Of a DNA stretch of 47,877 nucleotides, positions 40,282 to 47,877 are shown one piece after another. How positions within the stretch are numbered: position 1 is the first letter of the stretch; every line of letters starts with the position of its first letter. Below the pieces are notes generated by a model. The model made no database searches and had not been told where the DNA came from. It saw nothing but the letters and a program-made list of their open reading frames with translations. Location of the stretch: NCBI GenBank assembly GCA_945916235.1, contig CAMEGQ010000008.1:1-47877 (forward strand). The letters run 5' to 3'. The position numbers and the translations under genes are program-made. This stretch comes from an uncultured Porphyromonadaceae bacterium (GTDB lineage Bacteria; Bacteroidota; Bacteroidia; Bacteroidales; Muribaculaceae).

Positions 40282-42800
40282 TTTTCAAGGCGCGAGAGGA
40301 TGTCGAGAATCTTTTGACCGATGCCGATGGTGTATCCCTCGGAGGCAAAGACTACCCGATTGAAGGTATCGGCTATTATTACGACAGGATAGCTTGAGCC
40401 GAACGGCCGTAGCTCTTCGGCAATGGCTGAATTGATGTCGCTGCCCACTACGACGTTGCGGGGCAATCCGGGAAATTCGCCGGTAATGTTGCCGGCGGTC
40501 TCACTGTCGTAAATCAGCATTATTTTGCCGGGCCACTTTTCAAACTCCGCAGCACACTGCGACAAGTCGTTGAGCACATGCGAGCTGGGCTCATGGTGCG
40601 ACCTGATCAGAGCCAGTACATAATAGCCGCGCCCGGTGGTCGACAGCAGAGATTTTTGCTGATTGGTAGCTGCGTCGTTGTAGCGGTTTTCACTGTTGAA
40701 ATTGCCTATTACCTGTATCGCGGTGGAGTCCTGACGGATGACAAGCGGCTGGACGGTGGTTTGACCTTGCGCGACCTTGAAGACGGCGCCATGTGCCATT
40801 ACCGACCCGTCGGCAAGACGCTGTCCGCTTACGAGCATTGCCTGCCCGGCCGGAACATCGGCACCCCCGGCGAAAGTGCTGCTCCATGTGGCGTCCTCGC
40901 TGAAATTAAGCAGTTGCGGCTTGCCATCCTTGATTTGAGAAATCGTGAAGTGATAATAGTAGCCGGGGTCTTCGAGGCGTCCGGCCTTGCTGTATTCCAG
41001 CTTCAGAGAGCCTTTGAGCGGTTCGGCATTATCTGGCACAATGTCGTTGAACACAATCTCCCTGTCGGCGCCTTCATTGAAATAGTGAGCCGTCATGGTC
41101 ACCTGGTCGAAATAGGCCGGCACGCCCAACGACCGCAGCGAAGCCACAGCGAATATGTCGCGTGAAATCGGCGGTATGTTCTGCCGGTGCAAGTAGACCT
41201 GTTCCGGAGAAATATGGATATTCTTGGAGTATGCTTCGCGGTGTTCCGCCGATATTTCGCGCGCGATGCGGTCGATCCATTTTTTCGGATCCTTCCGGTA
41301 TGCTTCGCGTTCATTCTCCGGGATATGCTGCCGGAAGAAGCTCCGGTAAGGGCTGAGAGTTTCGTTGTAGACGCGCGGGCACATCACATTGCTCACGTAA
41401 AAGTCGCGGTCGCAGCCTGCGGGAATAGAATCGGCATAAAATTCGCTCAGAATTTCCGGGGTAATGTCGCGGATATCTTTCTCTGTCAGCGAGGCGAGGA
41501 AGGCCACGGCCAGAGCAGGATCTTTGGCCCGCGTCAGGAAGTCGGTTATCGCGGCATGATTGCCGTAAGCCAGCTGCAGATAGCGGACAGCCTCGTCCGG
41601 TAGCCCATGGCTGCTGACAAAGTCGGCGGCACTCTGAGCCGAATAGAAGGTAGCCATATAGGCATTCCGGATGGAGTCCTCGCGGGCAAGACGCCGGCTG
41701 TTGGCTACGCGCAGCTCGTCCGGCACATCGACCTGATTTTTCGCCTGCCGAGGCGGCACAAGGGTATAGTCGAACGTCCCGGTCCAGTCCTTGTCCTTGT
41801 CAAGCGACAGCTTCAGCGGCTGTTTGCTCCCGACTGAGCATTTGCCTATGCCGAACCGCTGGCCGTCAGGGCTGACACCCCACACGATGAGATCGCCCAG
41901 ACCGGTGGTAAGCCGGGCGCGCCCCTCTTTGTCAGTGATTTTCTGTGCTATGGGATAAAATTCGGCATAATTGTAGAGCATGAAGTACACCTGCGCCCCA
42001 TCTACCGGCTTGCTGTCGCGGTCGACGACTGTCACGAAAGCTGTATCGGTCTGCGCATAGTTATCGGTAACATTAATCTGGGTGGAGAATGGGTTATGAG
42101 CCAGCACTTCCTCAGGCCCGTCATAGTCGACCAGAGCGGTAGTGTTCATCAGCATACCGCGCGAGGCGGGAGCATTGAACCATGCCAGATCAAGCACAGC
42201 TTCCGGTTCGCAGGCCCCGAGAAAGTGCCATCGTCCGTCGGTCCACACCTCTACCCAGGCGTGATTGTCGTCGGTATGCGCCCAGCGCGGAGTGTATACC
42301 TGCCGGGCCGGGATACCCATCGCACGCATAGCAGCCACGCCGAGCGTCGATTCCTCGCCGCAGCGTCCGAACGAGGTACGTATCGTTGCCAGCGGCGGCG
42401 ATGTGCGGGAATCAGACGGGCGGTAGGTGACGCGCTCATGCAGCCAGTGGTTGATTTCGAGCGCAGCCTGCGTCATGCCAAGGCCGGCGACCCTCGGAGT
42501 AAGAGAGTCGATCAGCACCCGTCGTGCATCGTCGAGGTGCTCATTGTTGACACGCACCGGCAGCACGAAATTACGGAATTCGCGCTCCGGCACCAGTTTT
42601 CCCCACGGCATCTTCTGACGCATGTCAAGCGCAAGAGCCACATTGCGCTCGTAAAACTCACGCGGATAGTCGAGACTGTCCGGTAATATCATCGTGGAAT
42701 ACAGGTAGTCGGTATATTGCCTGACCTTATCAGGGTTTGCCCCCAAGACTGATGCAGATATTGCGACCGACAGCAGAGCAGACGTGATTATGCGTTTCAT
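40278..42800 (-). CDS. Exported transglutaminase-like / thioredoxin-like protein
   Basis: An 840-residue exported protein (signal MKRIITSALLSVAISASVLG). Residues about 105-205 are a transglutaminase-like domain with a Cys-His pair in FGRCGEESTLG (Cys147) and DDNHAWVEVW (His180), and Glu198 in LGACEPE where an Asp often stands. A carboxypeptidase-regulatory-like beta domain follows (about 245-330: VVDRDSKPVDGAQVYFMLY). A second, degenerate transglutaminase-like segment has SRDIFAVASLRSLGVPAY. The last 120 residues resemble a thioredoxin-like fold without CxxC. It is translationally coupled to cutC (the stop and start overlap as ATGA). Confidence 0.85.
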   Translation of the reverse strand: MKRIITSALLSVAISASVLGANPDKVRQYTDYLYSTMILPDSLDYPREFYERNVALALDMRQKMPWGKLVPEREFRNFVLPVRVNNEHLDDARRVLIDSLTPRVAGLGMTQAALEINHWLHERVTYRPSDSRTSPPLATIRTSFGRCGEESTLGVAAMRAMGIPARQVYTPRWAHTDDNHAWVEVWTDGRWHFLGACEPEAVLDLAWFNAPASRGMLMNTTALVDYDGPEEVLAHNPFSTQINVTDNYAQTDTAFVTVVDRDSKPVDGAQVYFMLYNYAEFYPIAQKITDKEGRARLTTGLGDLIVWGVSPDGQRFGIGKCSVGSKQPLKLSLDKDKDWTGTFDYTLVPPRQAKNQVDVPDELRVANSRRLAREDSIRNAYMATFYSAQSAADFVSSHGLPDEAVRYLQLAYGNHAAITDFLTRAKDPALAVAFLASLTEKDIRDITPEILSEFYADSIPAGCDRDFYVSNVMCPRVYNETLSPYRSFFRQHIPENEREAYRKDPKKWIDRIAREISAEHREAYSKNIHISPEQVYLHRQNIPPISRDIFAVASLRSLGVPAYFDQVTMTAHYFNEGADREIVFNDIVPDNAEPLKGSLKLEYSKAGRLEDPGYYYHFTISQIKDGKPQLLNFSEDATWSSTFAGGADVPAGQAMLVSGQRLADGSVMAHGAVFKVAQGQTTVQPLVIRQDSTAIQVIGNFNSENRYNDAATNQQKSLLSTTGRGYYVLALIRSHHEPSSHVLNDLSQCAAEFEKWPGKIMLIYDSETAGNITGEFPGLPRNVVVGSDINSAIAEELRPFGSSYPVVIIADTFNRVVFASEGYTIGIGQKILDILSRLEK

Positions 42801-43537
42801 AATTTCTGTATAGCTTTGAGTATTGCCTTGACTTCCGCAGCATCAGTTGTAAGCCGCGTATCGGAATAAAATTCGGAACATACACCGTCTGCAGAACATA
42901 CTGCGGAAGACCTTACAGGCTTTCGGGCAGACGCATGGATTTCGTGACAACCGCTGAGCCGGACCACTTCAGCTGCGTTCGCGCTGCTGACTCCGGCAGC
43001 AGCAATGAGCGTTATGCGGCCGGCGGCGCGTTCGTTGAGACGCTTCAGCACGGCTACCCCTTCCATAGCCGACCGGGCCATGCCCGAGGTCAGCAGACGG
43101 TCAGCACCCATGCTTACGATAGCATCAAGAGCCGCAGACGGATCTGATACGCAATCGAAAGCCCGGTGGAACGTCACGCTCAACCCAAGGCCCTTGGCCC
43201 GGTCAATCAGTCCGGCACAAATGTCGGAGTCAACTCTGTTGTCCGGAGTCAGCGCACCGATCACCACCCCCGAGGCACCGCATCGTGCCGCCGTGGCAAT
43301 GTCGTCGAGCATGATATCAACTTCATCGTGAGAATATACAAAATCTCCTCCGCGCGGACGGATAAGCACATGACACTTCACTCCCTTTTGCGTCGCCGCA
43401 GCACGTATAAAACCCTCCGAAGGCGTCAGTCCCCCCACCTCCAGAGCAGAGCAAAGCTCCACCCTATGTGCTCCACCCTCCGCGGCAGCCAAAACAGAGC
43501 CGATATCCCCGGCACATATTTCAAGAACATTCTCCAT
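42797..43537 (-). CDS. cutC: CutC-family protein
   Basis: TIM-barrel protein of 246 residues, originally linked to copper homeostasis although that role is unproven. The family start LEICAGDIGSVLAAAEGGAHRVELCSALEVGGLTPS is intact, as are HVLIRPRGGDFVYSHDEVDIM, VTFHRAFDC and MGADRLLTSGMA. It is the first gene of the pair with the transglutaminase-like gene; its stop overlaps the following start by one base. Confidence 0.95.
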   Translation of the reverse strand: MENVLEICAGDIGSVLAAAEGGAHRVELCSALEVGGLTPSEGFIRAAATQKGVKCHVLIRPRGGDFVYSHDEVDIMLDDIATAARCGASGVVIGALTPDNRVDSDICAGLIDRAKGLGLSVTFHRAFDCVSDPSAALDAIVSMGADRLLTSGMARSAMEGVAVLKRLNERAAGRITLIAAAGVSSANAAEVVRLSGCHEIHASARKPVRSSAVCSADGVCSEFYSDTRLTTDAAEVKAILKAIQKL

Positions 43538-43556
43538 ATCTCCAGATTGCGATATG

Positions 43557-43564
43557 CAAATATA
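43557..43564 (-). promoter_or_regulatory. Candidate -7 box of cutC
   Basis: TATATTTG on the - strand, 20 bases before the ATG. No clear -33 TTTG. Confidence 0.5.
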
Positions 43565-43754
43565 CGCCTTTCGCCTGAGACATTAAGCAAAAACCGCGCT
43601 TAAAGTTGGTGGGTTTGACTTATTATGGCTAACTTCGTACAAATAGAATAAATCAGTAGCGTGCGACCGTTACATTAATTCAGGGGAACTCACCGGAATA
43701 TTCGATGGGGATTCTCTTGATGAATTCTTCGAAAATCTTAATGATTTGGGACTG

Positions 43755-44408
43755 ATGAATCCGTCACTGGTATCGTATATTGAGCGGGAGGTGATTCCGA
43801 GGTATGAGCGGTTTGACGCTGCGCATCGGGTGGATCATGCTCAGATGGTAATTGAGCAAAGTCTGGATATTGCCTCCCGGTTAGTCGGCGAGCTAAAGGT
43901 TGCCAAGCATTATCCGGTGATTCAGGAAATGGTTTACGCGATTGCTGCCTTCCATGATCTGGGGCTGGAAGTCGACCGCAAGACGCATCATCTGGAATCG
44001 GGCAGGATCGTCCGGGAAACGGAACGATTGCGCGAGTGGTTCTCTCCGGAAGAAATCGAGACGATGGCTCAGGCGGTTGAAGACCATCGGGCCTCGTCCG
44101 ACCATGCGCCGCGAAGCATCTATGGCAAGATTGTAGCGGAAGCCGACCGCTTCATCGAGCCGGAGAAGATTATCGAGCGCACTGTGCAGTACGGCCTCGC
44201 CAATTATCCCGAATATGACAAAGAAGGCCACTGGCAACGAACTCTCGACCATCTCCATGAGAAGTATGCCGAAGGCGGCTACCTAAAGCTATGGTTTGCC
44301 GAGTCGCCGAATGTTCAGCGGCTCGAGGCTCTCCGTAAGATTATAAAGGATGAATCCCGACTGAGGGCAATTTTCGAAAAATTCTACAACGAGTTTACTG
44401 AGCAATGA
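43755..44408 (+). CDS. HD-domain metal-dependent hydrolase
   Basis: A 217-residue predicted phosphohydrolase. HD residues are His24/His28 (AAHRVDHAQM), His67-Asp68 (AFHDLGLE) and the Asp110-His111 pair (VEDHRASSDHAP). The start is the ATG at 43755; the frame stays open upstream for some 35 codons (ELTGIFDGDSLDEFFENLND) without a start codon, so the gene may be fused to the remnant of another. The stop overlaps the following truncated dehydrogenase by four bases (ATGA). Confidence 0.82.
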   Translation: MNPSLVSYIEREVIPRYERFDAAHRVDHAQMVIEQSLDIASRLVGELKVAKHYPVIQEMVYAIAAFHDLGLEVDRKTHHLESGRIVRETERLREWFSPEEIETMAQAVEDHRASSDHAPRSIYGKIVAEADRFIEPEKIIERTVQYGLANYPEYDKEGHWQRTLDHLHEKYAEGGYLKLWFAESPNVQRLEALRKIIKDESRLRAIFEKFYNEFTEQ

Positions 44409-44782
44409 AAGCATATACATATCTCGAAAAGGGTCGGTTTGAACTGATTGACAAGCCTAAACCGGCGTTGAAGGAACCGCAGGATGCCATCGTGCGCGTT
44501 ACGCTAGGAAGCATCTGCACGAGTGACCTTCATATAAAGCATGGCAGCGTGCCTCAGGCTGTGCCCGGAATAACCGTAGGTCATGAGATGGTCGGTATTG
44601 TGGAGGCTGTAGGTCCTGAGGTCCACAATGTCAAGGTAGGTGACCGTGTGACCGTGAACGTAGAGACATTCTGCGGCGAATGCTTCTTCTGCAAGCGCGG
44701 ATATGTCAACAACTGCGAGTCGGAGCATGGCGGCTGGGCACTCGGTTGCCGCATCACGTCTCGATGCGCCATCCACACATGA
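44405..44782 (+). pseudogene. Truncated zinc-dependent alcohol dehydrogenase
   Basis: Only the N-terminal 117 of about 345 residues are left. It has the catalytic zinc ligands Cys38 and His60/Glu61 (VGHEMVGIVEAVG) and the structural zinc cysteines at 90, 93, 96 and 104 (CGECFFCKRGYVNNC). After GWALGCRI (end about 44755) the sequence changes and stops seven codons on; the NAD(P)-binding domain is missing. Its start is coupled to the HD gene. Confidence 0.85.
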
Positions 44783-44898
44783 CCATGACGCAGCGCGCCG
44801 CTCAGTTTGCTCCGTTCGCAGCACTCGTTGGTCACGACAAGGCTATCGAAGAGACAGCGAGGAGAAACAAAAGAGAGCTACAACAAGCCACTTGCTGA
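44764..44898 (+). pseudogene. YolD-like protein remnant
   Basis: In a different frame from the dehydrogenase the sequence reads RHPHMTMTQRAAQFAPFAAL then VGHDKAIEETA, which is the conserved start of YolD-like proteins often found next to Y-family polymerases. After about 35 residues it diverges and stops, so both ends are cut. Confidence 0.6.
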
Positions 44899-44919
44899 TA
44901 TCTCCTCGCAGTCGTTCGA

Positions 44920-47067
44920 TCAATGTGAGCCATAAACTTCGATGTCGCCGATACGGACGTAGCCGTCCGTGCCTCCATTTGTGACATTTATGCGGACGAA
45001 GCGTGCTTCGATCGGGGTGATGGAAGTATCCGTCACGGGGGCAGTGTTGGCTACGTGCTTTCCTACAGTGGTCCATGTATCGCCGTCAAGGCTTGTCTCG
45101 ATTGTGAAATCGCGACTGTTGAGCCATGGGTCCAGACCGCCAGCTTCGGCATGGCGTACCACGTAACGGCTTATCTTGTATGTTTCCTTGAAGTCAAGCT
45201 GCACCCAACCCTTGCCATCGGCATTCTTTGATATCCACATGTATCCATCGGAAGGCGAACCGTTGGCAGCATACTTTACGTTTGTACTGACAGGTGATGA
45301 GGTGACTTCCATGTCTTGCAGCATGGCAATGTTGAAGGGCAGATGGTGGGCTTCACTGTAGTAGCTGAACCAGTGGTCAGCACGTACGATGCTGACGTTG
45401 CCAGGCGAGAGGGCGTTCAGTTTGTCCTTCAGGCCGACGAGCTTATCGGGCCCGGCATCCCATACGTTCGCCTGTCCGGCCACGAACTGTGGCGCAGTGC
45501 CGTTAAATTTCTTGATGACGTTGTTGAAATTATTAGCCAGGTCATCGATGCTGCCGGTATACCAAGGCGTCTGGAGTATGATTGGGAGCCAGCCGGATTG
45601 AATGCTGGTCGATACACCGGTTACGTTGTGGTTGAAGGTGAGTCCGTAGAGGTAGGGGATGTTGTCGGCGAAGACTTTTCGCTGTATGGCACTGAGGTTG
45701 TCCCATACGGTAATAATGCGAAGGCCTGATTTTTCCAGGCAGCGTTGTGTAAGTTCCGCATATGGCTTCAGCAGTTTGCTTGAAGTGGCACTAGCATACC
45801 ATGTTTGAGCAAGACCGTTGTAGGGCATAGCATAACCTGCGCCGGAGGGACCGCTGACGAAGCAGTCGTTGGTCGTTGCCTTCTTATAGTAATATGTGAG
45901 CATCATTGGGGCAATCTCGGCCAGGGCGGGGCTGATAGTCCAGTTGAGGGCTATCTTTCCGCGGCCGCTCTGCTCGAAGATCTTGGCCATGGCGTGCTGG
46001 CAATACTGGATGTTGTCGCCGTCACTGATGTAGACAGAGGCATAGACCTTGTTTTCCAGTTTGGGGCGTTTGGGCACAGGGCTAATCTTGACAGGCTTGT
46101 TGACAGCCGTATAGACAGTGGCATTCTCGAAGAAGTCGCCAGGGACGGTTGACAATCCGTACTTGGTGGCTTCGCCAATACCTGAGCGTTCCTCCTCGTA
46201 CCAGCCCAGGACGAAGTCGCGGCCTGGCTTCATGTCCTTCAGCATTTTATCTAGCAGCGATCGTTCGCTCGAGGTACGTGGGTCGAGCCAAACACATGCA
46301 GAACCGCAGGCTACGCCGATGTCGTGGAGATAGGGTATTTGGGGACGTTCGCTGATTAGCAGGCGATGGTTACAGCGACTCCAATAGTTGGTGTACAGAT
46401 AGTTGTATATATCGACAGCAGTAGTCATCGTGAGCTCAGATATGTCTTCGATGATGGGGAAATCCATGCCGTTGGCCATGAGTTTGGCTCTGACTTCAGC
46501 CGTTACGGGCAGAAGGCTTTCTATTCCGGCGATGGTTGTGGCGAGGTTGGCATAGTGTTCACTGCGTTCAGTGCTGTAGAGCACGAGTCCTCTGATTTCG
46601 TCCTTGAAGGCTGTGACCAGCGTGTAGGGCATTGAGGTTGATATGGCCGATGTCTTTAGGCTATGTGCAGTTGGCCAGGTTGTCTGCGGCTCTTCGTTGT
46701 GGTTGTACAAGATGATGCGAGGACGGGTGCGGTTGATGAGACCCTGTAGAGCGCAGAACATGACGCGTTCTTCGCCACTCAGTTTGGCTGCACTCATGTC
46801 AAGCGATCTGAGTGTCGAGGCTGGCGCCATGAAAAATGGCAATAGGCGGTCTTCTGGCCAGGTTAGCTCATCGGCTTCGAGAATACGATAGCCGTCGACA
46901 TTGAGGTTGAACGTCGCGTCGGTGAAAGTGATTCTATCAATCTCGCTTATGTCGGTACGCTCGACGGCACCGTTGACCGTCTTCGTGATCATTGTGGCGT
47001 TTTGCTGGGCCATGAGCTGCGTGACAGCAAGCAGTGTCGCGGCCAATAGGCATGTTTTTTTCAGCAT
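44920..47067 (-). CDS. Exported GxGYxYP-domain protein with F5/8-type C domain
   Basis: A 715-residue exported protein (signal MLKKTCLLAATLLAVTQLMA). A short N-terminal piece (VNGAVERTDISEIDRITF) is of a kind common in exported Bacteroidales proteins. The central part is a GxGYxYP domain: SVYISDGDNIQYCQH, and the signature GAGYAMP with Met in place of the usual Tyr. Residues about 590-715 form a galactose-binding-like F5/8 C domain (GSPSDGYMWISKNADGKGWV, YVVRHAEAGGLDPWL, RFVRINVTNGGTDGYVRIGDIEVYG). Carbohydrate binding is the likely role; an enzyme activity has not been assigned to the family as I know it. Second gene of a two-gene unit. Confidence 0.85.
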   Translation of the reverse strand: MLKKTCLLAATLLAVTQLMAQQNATMITKTVNGAVERTDISEIDRITFTDATFNLNVDGYRILEADELTWPEDRLLPFFMAPASTLRSLDMSAAKLSGEERVMFCALQGLINRTRPRIILYNHNEEPQTTWPTAHSLKTSAISTSMPYTLVTAFKDEIRGLVLYSTERSEHYANLATTIAGIESLLPVTAEVRAKLMANGMDFPIIEDISELTMTTAVDIYNYLYTNYWSRCNHRLLISERPQIPYLHDIGVACGSACVWLDPRTSSERSLLDKMLKDMKPGRDFVLGWYEEERSGIGEATKYGLSTVPGDFFENATVYTAVNKPVKISPVPKRPKLENKVYASVYISDGDNIQYCQHAMAKIFEQSGRGKIALNWTISPALAEIAPMMLTYYYKKATTNDCFVSGPSGAGYAMPYNGLAQTWYASATSSKLLKPYAELTQRCLEKSGLRIITVWDNLSAIQRKVFADNIPYLYGLTFNHNVTGVSTSIQSGWLPIILQTPWYTGSIDDLANNFNNVIKKFNGTAPQFVAGQANVWDAGPDKLVGLKDKLNALSPGNVSIVRADHWFSYYSEAHHLPFNIAMLQDMEVTSSPVSTNVKYAANGSPSDGYMWISKNADGKGWVQLDFKETYKISRYVVRHAEAGGLDPWLNSRDFTIETSLDGDTWTTVGKHVANTAPVTDTSITPIEARFVRINVTNGGTDGYVRIGDIEVYGSH

Positions 47068-47097
47068 ATTAATATTATTGTGTAAGGTGGATAGGTA

Positions 47098-47655
47098 CTA
47101 TAGCTGTATCTTGGTGGCGAGTGAACCGATCTTAACGATGAAAACACCCGATCCGAGCGTTGATCGGTTTAGCTGGAGTTCCCCTTCTTCGACGGGTGGC
47201 GTGGGGAGATTGCGTCCGTCGAGGCTGTAGAGCCGTGGTTGAACGCCCTCAGGGATGCCGCGGAGCAGTGTGCCGCCTTCTTGAAGCACACAGGTGAGAC
47301 CTTTCGGAAGGTTGATGGCCGCGACCTCCGACGATTTGTCACCGAACTGGATCTCAGCGATATCCGTTATTTCAAACTCCACAGGGTCGGCATATGTCGA
47401 CTTGACGGTCAGCTTTCCACTAGCAATGGTGACGACGGGGACCGTCTTAAAAAGGATAGCCGCAGTCTCGCCGTCCTGTGTCTTGACCAGCAAGCCCTGA
47501 CCGCCTTCGTTTGTTGTAAGGAAATTAATCTGCTTCAGATCGGCTACGCGTGTCTGCATGGTTGTCCCGTCCTTCTTCTGTATGTTCATAACCTTCTCGT
47601 CGGCATGGATAGGGAGGATGCACAGCGACAGAGTAACAGCAAGTATCTTTCTCAT
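47098..47655 (-). CDS. Exported protein with sorting-domain-like C-terminus
   Basis: A 185-residue protein with a signal peptide (MRKILAVTLSLCILPIHA). The body has two strand-rich segments each ending in IQFG or INFL (RVADLKQINFLTTNEGG, EITDIAEIQFGDKS). The last 45 residues (PRLYSLDGRNLPTPP... SGVFIVKIGSLATKIQL) look like a type IX secretion/Por sorting domain, where a strand with LY..DGR and a GVF/YIV strand are typical. It is followed after 30 bases by the GxGYxYP gene. Confidence 0.75.
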   Translation of the reverse strand: MRKILAVTLSLCILPIHADEKVMNIQKKDGTTMQTRVADLKQINFLTTNEGGQGLLVKTQDGETAAILFKTVPVVTIASGKLTVKSTYADPVEFEITDIAEIQFGDKSSEVAAINLPKGLTCVLQEGGTLLRGIPEGVQPRLYSLDGRNLPTPPVEEGELQLNRSTLGSGVFIVKIGSLATKIQL

Positions 47656-47765
47656 TGTGTGTGAGTGTTTGTTATGTTAAGTCCTATTTTTGCGTCTTTT
47701 TCGGAAACACTGCTTTTCCCATGTCTCGTAAAGTCAAATGGTGTAAATATTTCCATATTATTGAG

Positions 47766-47773
47766 CAAATATA
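47766..47773 (-). promoter_or_regulatory. Candidate -7 box of the 47655-44920 unit
   Basis: TATATTTG on the - strand, about 110 bases before the start at 47655. The rest of the leader is A+T-rich. No -33 TTTG. Confidence 0.45.
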
Positions 47774-47877
47774 CGAATAAATTACGATAATCATCCATAT
47801 TCTGCTAAATTTACAGGGCAACTGGAAAATCCGGGCGGCGGTGACCACGTAACCCGAGTGCGTTTGACCCCTTGGCC

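Overview
The window reads as a chromosomal segment of a Bacteroidales bacterium, most likely of the Muribaculaceae/Porphyromonadaceae side of the order. This is an inference from a complete SusC/D/E/F starch-uptake locus, many secreted lipoproteins, Bacteroidetes-type promoters (a -7 box of the form TAnnTTTG, occasionally with a -33 TTTG), weak Shine-Dalgarno signals and a G+C-rich third codon position. No rRNA, tRNA, CRISPR array or intact insertion sequence was recognised.

Layout. 384-1499 (+): prfB (RF2) in one uninterrupted frame. 1920-11107 (-): a sus-like polysaccharide utilisation locus transcribed SusC, SusD, SusE, SusF-like, GH13 alpha-amylase. 11575-15141 (-): the giant pyruvate:ferredoxin oxidoreductase nifJ. 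15561-18409 (-): the housekeeping run phoH, purC, ubiE/menE-type methyltransferase. 18712-20499 (+): a umuDC error-prone polymerase pair with an unusual repeat-rich leader. 20695-30821 (-): an eight-gene unit built around a 1027-residue tubulin/FtsZ-like GTPase with a C-terminal GYF_2 domain, a polytopic membrane protein, a zinc-ribbon/transmembrane/MORN protein and five signal-peptide proteins of unknown function. This is the best candidate for an undescribed system. 31030-33196 (-): a periplasmic binding protein and FecCD-type permease without an ATPase. 33205-33910: a 341-bp element bounded by 33-bp inverted repeats next to a decayed IS200/RAYT-like transposase. 33935-35730 (-): bioB and an AlkD-type DNA glycosylase. 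35891-37801 (+): a NUDIX/winged-helix regulator, a macrodomain-like protein and an ADP-ribosylglycohydrolase, preceded by a strong promoter flanked by two matching operators; together they look like an ADP-ribose/NAD salvage or de-ADP-ribosylation cassette. 37944-39761 (+): a secreted GH2 enzyme. 39925-44898: a scarred stretch with a PDDEXK-nuclease (DUF1016) C-terminal remnant, a transglutaminase/thioredoxin-like exported protein, cutC, an HD-domain hydrolase and a truncated alcohol dehydrogenase fused at a junction to a YolD-like remnant. 44920-47655 (-): two exported proteins, one with a GxGYxYP and an F5/8-type C domain, the other ending in a sorting-domain-like tail.

How the parts work together. 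The sus-like locus would bind starch on the surface (SusD/E/F), cut it (GH13) and import oligosaccharides (SusC). NifJ would oxidise the resulting pyruvate to acetyl-CoA with reduction of ferredoxin, and the methyltransferase finishes menaquinone for anaerobic respiration. The tubulin operon has a cytosolic GTPase, two membrane proteins that could link it to the envelope and five exported products, suggesting an envelope-associated, tubulin-driven assembly of unknown purpose. Functions named here come from sequence motifs read by eye; no database search was run.
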